Source: CAZLAJ01 sp964644605
Lineage (GTDB): Bacteria > Patescibacteriota > Microgenomatia > UBA1406 > GWC2-37-13
NCBI GenBank assembly: GCA_964644605.1
Contig: CAZXWS010000052.1
Coordinates: forward strand, 1 to 7,569
Length of the DNA: 7,569 nt
Reading direction: 5' to 3'
Shown here: piece after piece, positions 5,132 through 7,569 of the stretch
How the letters are laid out: every line of letters starts with the position of its first letter
Numbering within the stretch: position 1 is the stretch's first letter
Notes under the pieces: model-generated
Told to the model about the DNA's origin: nothing
Seen by the model: only the letters and a program-made list of their open reading frames with translations
Database searches by the model: none
Program-made: the position numbers and the translations under genes

Positions 5132-5183
5132 CTTAGGAAACATATAGCACGGTAATTATTTATCGCGCAGTACGTTTCCTAAG
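5132..5183. repeat. 10-bp inverted repeat in the leader of the 5209 gene
   Basis: CTTAGGAAAC (5132-5141) and GTTTCCTAAG (5174-5183) are exact complements around a 32-nt loop. The second arm ends 11 nt before the Shine-Dalgarno site at 5195. The CTTAGG/CCTAAG core is the same as in the terminator stem about 50 nt upstream. It may be an operator or an RNA control element. Confidence 0.55.
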
Positions 5184-5194
5184 ACTTATTTCCT

Positions 5195-5200
5195 GGAGGG
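5195..5200 (+). promoter_or_regulatory. Canonical Shine-Dalgarno site for the 5209 gene
   Basis: GGAGGG lies 8 nt before the ATG at 5209. It fixes the start and is the only strong Shine-Dalgarno site in the window; the other starts have -10 boxes at that position. I see no convincing promoter between 5094 and 5194. Confidence 0.75.
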
Positions 5201-5208
5201 ACTGCACC

Positions 5209-5940
5209 ATGACAACCAAATATCGACCGCTGATTGGGCTGCTAGCTATTCTGCTAGTGGTAATGATCGGTTCGGCTCAGCCTGTCGATGCCCGTGTGGA
5301 GCCATTCCGCACCGGGCAGCGTGCCCCACTGCACGTCACGGAGATTGCCGCCTACGATAACACGGTGGTTCGCGATCTCATCGTGATGTGTGACGGAGAA
5401 GTCACCCCCTATTCTCCTACGTCTCCCGTCGTGGTAGACAAGGGAAAGGAAGTTGGCGCGTACGTGCAGTACGACGTCAAGGAGGGGATCTCGCTGGGCC
5501 CTCTCTATCTGGTCCTCGGTGACCAGAAGCTCAAGATGGAGCGGCCACTCGGCTGTGGTCGGAGTGGTAGGCTCCAGATTACCATTGTGCGCACCCACGG
5601 CGCGCAGTGGGATGCGGAGTCCCCAGGCTGGGCAGAAGTACCCACGTTCCAGCCCTCCGTGGATCTGAAGTCAGAAAAGAGTGTCATGAAGTTTGTGGCA
5701 CTCGCTGACTCACAGATCAGCGTTCGGCTGAGGAGCGTAAGCACTCACAAGACCTCGACGTCGACCTTCACGATGAAGGCTGGCGAACGAGGCACCCTGG
5801 TTCTGCAGTGCGGCAAAGATATCGCATTCCAAGTCAATCTGCAGAACAGATGGAATAGGCTCCTGCGCGCACAGGAGTTCATCCAGGTTCTCGTCAATGG
5901 TCGACACATGGGCAGCTTCGGCTGCGAGTTTGTCGAATAA
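5209..5940 (+). CDS. Secreted protein of unknown function, compositionally foreign
   Basis: 243 residues. Residues 1-28 are a signal peptide (basic MTTKYR, hydrophobic LIGLLAILLVVMIG, possible cleavage after VDA), so the product should be exported. The mature part is beta-rich with Cys61, Cys116, Cys201 and Cys238, probably disulfide-bonded. Two halves look related: IAAYDNTVVRDLIVMC against VALADSQISVRLRSVST, VDKGKEVGAYVQ against MKAGERGTLVLQ, and LYLVLGDQKLKMERPLGC against FIQVLVNGRHMGSFGC, suggesting a duplicated beta-sandwich-like domain of about 75-80 residues. I do not recognise the family. Base composition differs sharply from the neighbours: by hand, 36/60 G+C at 5461-5520 and 40/60 at 5581-5640 against 14/60 at 4681-4740. 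G/C-ending codons, a canonical Shine-Dalgarno site and a private terminator all suggest acquisition from a GC-richer donor as one cassette. Confidence 0.85.
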   Translation: MTTKYRPLIGLLAILLVVMIGSAQPVDARVEPFRTGQRAPLHVTEIAAYDNTVVRDLIVMCDGEVTPYSPTSPVVVDKGKEVGAYVQYDVKEGISLGPLYLVLGDQKLKMERPLGCGRSGRLQITIVRTHGAQWDAESPGWAEVPTFQPSVDLKSEKSVMKFVALADSQISVRLRSVSTHKTSTSTFTMKAGERGTLVLQCGKDIAFQVNLQNRWNRLLRAQEFIQVLVNGRHMGSFGCEFVE

Positions 5941-5950
5941 TGCGCACCAC

Positions 5951-5993
5951 AGTGGGGTAACGAAATCATCCGTTACCCCACTAGGAATTTTTT
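5951..5993 (+). terminator. Strong intrinsic terminator of the 5209 gene
   Basis: AGTGGGGTAACG (5951-5962) pairs perfectly with CGTTACCCCACT (5971-5982), a 12-bp stem with an 8-nt loop, followed by AGGAA and six T (5988-5993). On the minus strand the hairpin also lies just past the stop of the ferritin/VIT1 gene but has no T-run there. Confidence 0.8.
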
Positions 5994-6018
5994 ATATAGT
6001 TGTTACAGAGAACAAAAC

Positions 6019-7110
6019 TTATTTAGAGAAAGTACCTGTTATTAGATATCCAATAATATATCCGCCTACTGCTACTCCAAGTCCAACAATAAACATATCG
6101 AGCCCTGATCTAAATATGCTTCTTCCTGTAAACGCACTGCGTACGGCTCCCACCATAAAATGAAATGCCATACTAATCACAAACGACGCAATAATAAATG
6201 GAAGTGTAGAACCAAAAAAAAGAGGTATGAGCGGAATAGCAGCACCAAATAGTGTAGCAGCACCGGTAATCATACCTTCATTCAAGGGTTTAGCTTCACT
6301 TGAAGTTATGCCAAGTTCCTGAACTACTTTTTCCTGAAGCGCGATTTCCTTGCTGCCTGTCATAATATCATGGGCAATTTTTTTGGCTAAAGATTCCGAA
6401 AAACCTTTTGCTTGATAGATGAGAGCCAGTTCGTCCTCCTCTTGTTGCGGCATGAGCTCTATTTCTTCTTTTTCCAGTTTTATTTCGTGTTCATATACTT
6501 CTTTCTCAGAAATTGCAGCAAGGTATGATGAAGATCCCATGGATAATGTGTCCGCAATCAAGCCGGCAATACCTGAAAGAAGAATCATGTTATGATTGGC
6601 AGAAGAGCCAATAACTCCCATGATTAATCCAAAATTCGCTGTGAGTCCATCATTAAATCCATAAATTGCATTGCGTAAGATGCCCCCGGTTTCATGATGA
6701 TGCCATAATTCCTGTGTGGGTGCGGCACCAAGTTCCTGTAATACCTGCGCATGCACAGCTTCATCTTTGGCACGATCGCGCAGAAGAGAATCTTTATTTT
6801 TTTGCATAATGTAACTTTTTACTTCCTGTGCCTCATCATTAATCCGCGCTTTTAAAACCATCGAAGCCGCTCCCCTCCTCGCAAAAAATTCCATGAATCG
6901 AATGCGATACGAAGGTTTGTAGACCGGTACCTTTTCACCATGTTTCTTTAATAAATCTGCGAATTGTTTTTGGTGTGCAATCTCAGCATCTCGAAGTTTT
7001 CTAAAAATCTTTTTTCGTTCTTTTCCATTTGCGAGTTGTTCCATGACTGTATAGATGTATGCAGAATCGCCTTCGTCATAAAAGTGAGCGAGTAAATTTT
7101 TCGTAGTCAT
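6019..7110 (-). CDS. mbfA: Rubrerythrin-VIT1 fusion, MbfA-type iron/manganese exporter
   Basis: 363 residues from the ATG at 7110. Residues 1-128 are a ferritin-like/rubrerythrin domain with di-iron ligands in place: Glu13, the E43-x-x-H46 pair, Glu93/Glu96 and the E117-x-x-H120 pair (DEAVHA). Residues 144-363 are a VIT1/CCC1 domain with the first-helix signature GFNDGLTANFGLIMGV (151-166), AGLIADTLSMGSSSYLAA (182-199), an acidic metal-binding arm rich in Glu (202-227), and three further helices between 280 and 358. This order matches the erythrin-VIT1 (MbfA) family of inner-membrane exporters, in which the cytosolic ferritin-like domain collects Fe2+ and the VIT1 part exports it. The frame extends upstream to 7221, but consensus TATAAT sits 6 nt before the ATG at 7110 and the extension lacks family-like sequence. 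Stop at 6019-6021; it converges on the 5209 gene. Confidence 0.88.
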   Translation of the reverse strand: MTTKNLLAHFYDEGDSAYIYTVMEQLANGKERKKIFRKLRDAEIAHQKQFADLLKKHGEKVPVYKPSYRIRFMEFFARRGAASMVLKARINDEAQEVKSYIMQKNKDSLLRDRAKDEAVHAQVLQELGAAPTQELWHHHETGGILRNAIYGFNDGLTANFGLIMGVIGSSANHNMILLSGIAGLIADTLSMGSSSYLAAISEKEVYEHEIKLEKEEIELMPQQEEDELALIYQAKGFSESLAKKIAHDIMTGSKEIALQEKVVQELGITSSEAKPLNEGMITGAATLFGAAIPLIPLFFGSTLPFIIASFVISMAFHFMVGAVRSAFTGRSIFRSGLDMFIVGLGVAVGGYIIGYLITGTFSK

Positions 7111-7116
7111 ATCTGT

Positions 7117-7122
7117 ATTATA
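7117..7122 (-). promoter_or_regulatory. -10 box that fixes the ferritin/VIT1 start (leaderless)
   Basis: On the minus strand a perfect TATAAT is followed by ACAGAT and the ATG at 7110, so the transcript should begin on the start codon. TTAATA at 7145-7140 is a weak -35 at 17 nt; a better TTGACC (7155-7150) is 27 nt away, too far. Confidence 0.65.
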
Positions 7123-7190
7123 TCGCAAGAAAGATAGTTTATTAAAATAGGTCAAGCTGGAGTGTCCCCACCTGCCATACCACCCCGGAG

Positions 7191-7213
7191 GTGTACATTT
7201 TTTTACAGTACAC
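7191..7213. repeat. GTGTAC/GTACAC inverted repeat around a T-tract
   Basis: GTGTAC (7191-7196) and GTACAC (7208-7213) are exact complements separated by ATTTTTTTACA. It lies between the VOC stop and the ferritin/VIT1 promoter, so it could be an operator or the weak 3' end of the VOC transcript. The adjoining GC-rich patch at 7158-7190 is unexplained. Confidence 0.4.
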
Positions 7214-7241
7214 AGGATCATTCAAAACATGGAGAAATGAT

Positions 7242-7569
7242 TTAGGATTGAGGCGTAGCAGGCATTTTGCTTTGATCTAAGAAGAAGAGTTCCCAAGCAT
7301 GTCCATCAAGATCTAAAAATGCTTTTCCATACATAAAATCTACCTCTGGCCCTTTTTCTTCTTGGTTAGTTCCTCCGGCATCTAAGGCTTTTTTATGAAG
7401 CTCATCAACTTTTTCTTTAGACTCACACGAAAGAGCAAATATTGCTTCTTTTTGTTTCCTCGCATCAGTTATGCCTAATTCTGGGATAAAACTGTGAAAA
7501 AATTCTTCTGTTAAAAGCATAACAAAGATTCCATTTTTCTCATCTATCACAAGGCCTGCACCTTTATCA
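7242..7569 (-). CDS. VOC/glyoxalase-like protein, C-terminal part (5' end outside window)
   Basis: The frame is open from the TAA at 7242-7244 to the right edge, about 109 residues. The GTG at 7550 is probably an internal Val, since the upstream codons read DKGAGLVIDEKNGIFVMLL, which is good family sequence. The motifs fit a vicinal-oxygen-chelate (glyoxalase/bleomycin-resistance) domain: IFVMLLTEEFFHSFI, ALSCESKEKVDELHKKALDAGG, and the closing FMYGKAFLDLDGHAWELFFLD, where the last Glu (in WELFF) is the usual metal ligand and DLDGH the usual turn. This subgroup is generally cytosolic and uncharacterised; the substrate cannot be predicted. The 131-bp gap to the ferritin/VIT1 gene has its own promoter, so the two are probably separate units. 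Confidence 0.85.
   Translation of the reverse strand, partial: DKGAGLVIDEKNGIFVMLLTEEFFHSFIPELGITDARKQKEAIFALSCESKEKVDELHKKALDAGGTNQEEKGPEVDFMYGKAFLDLDGHAWELFFLDQSKMPATPQS

Noticed and set aside
5254..5598. 114-codon minus-strand frame inside the secreted-protein gene
   Set aside because: Shadow frame typical of GC-rich coding DNA; the plus-strand frame has a signal peptide, Shine-Dalgarno site and terminator.
5941..5993. Integron attC site after the foreign-looking gene
   Set aside because: The hairpin has a perfect stem and T-run like an intrinsic terminator and lacks the RYYYAAC/GTTRRRY core pair.
5897..6163. 88-codon plus-strand frame across the gene junction
   Set aside because: It runs through the terminator and antisense to the VIT1 C-terminus; no start signal or recognisable product.
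7111..7221. N-terminal extension of the ferritin/VIT1 gene (37 codons)
   Set aside because: A perfect TATAAT lies inside it 6 nt before the ATG at 7110, and the extension has no ferritin-like sequence.

Overview
The window suggests a bacterium of the Candidate Phyla Radiation (Patescibacteria, Parcubacteria-like). This is an inference. It rests on short AT-rich genes, genes that lack a Shine-Dalgarno site but carry a TATAAT-like -10 box about 6 nt before the start codon (leaderless mRNAs), a membrane protein with the N-terminal 'SDEQI..ELLKQGW..E.I..AL' helix pair that I associate with that group, a surface protein ending of the kind seen there, and a repeat-rich intergenic island. All stops are consistent with the standard code. 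There is no rRNA, tRNA, CRISPR array, transposase or phage gene.

Layout. 2-808 (+) is the C-terminal part of a secreted or surface protein cut by the window edge. It converges, 2 bp apart, on 811-1419 (-), a small histidine-kinase-like protein with an intact H-box and a degraded ATPase half. Divergent from that are 1493-2134 (+), a LysE-family exporter, and 2157-3422 (+), an NRAMP-superfamily transporter with altered metal-site motifs. A gene-poor stretch follows (3423-4136). It holds a possible 42-residue gene (3539-3667) and then hairpins, GC-rich palindromes and two short tandem repeats. 4137-4976 (+) is a multi-pass membrane protein. At 4981-5093 there is a compact unit made of a strong extended -10 promoter, a 17-codon ORF and an intrinsic terminator. 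5209-5940 (+) is a secreted protein of clearly different base composition with its own canonical Shine-Dalgarno site and a strong terminator. On the minus strand, 6019-7110 encodes a rubrerythrin-VIT1 fusion (MbfA-type iron exporter) and 7242-7569 is the 3' part of a VOC/glyoxalase-like gene cut by the right edge.

How the genes fit together. The NRAMP-like importer and the ferritin-like/VIT1 exporter suggest divalent metal homeostasis, but they are about 2.6 kb apart and not in one operon. Most genes appear to be independently promoted single units. The most unusual part is 4981-5993: a promoter/mini-ORF/terminator, a leader containing a second inverted repeat with the same CTTAGG/CCTAAG core, and the compositionally foreign secreted protein. 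It could be an acquired cassette, possibly controlled by its leader. No known named system is recognisable in the window.
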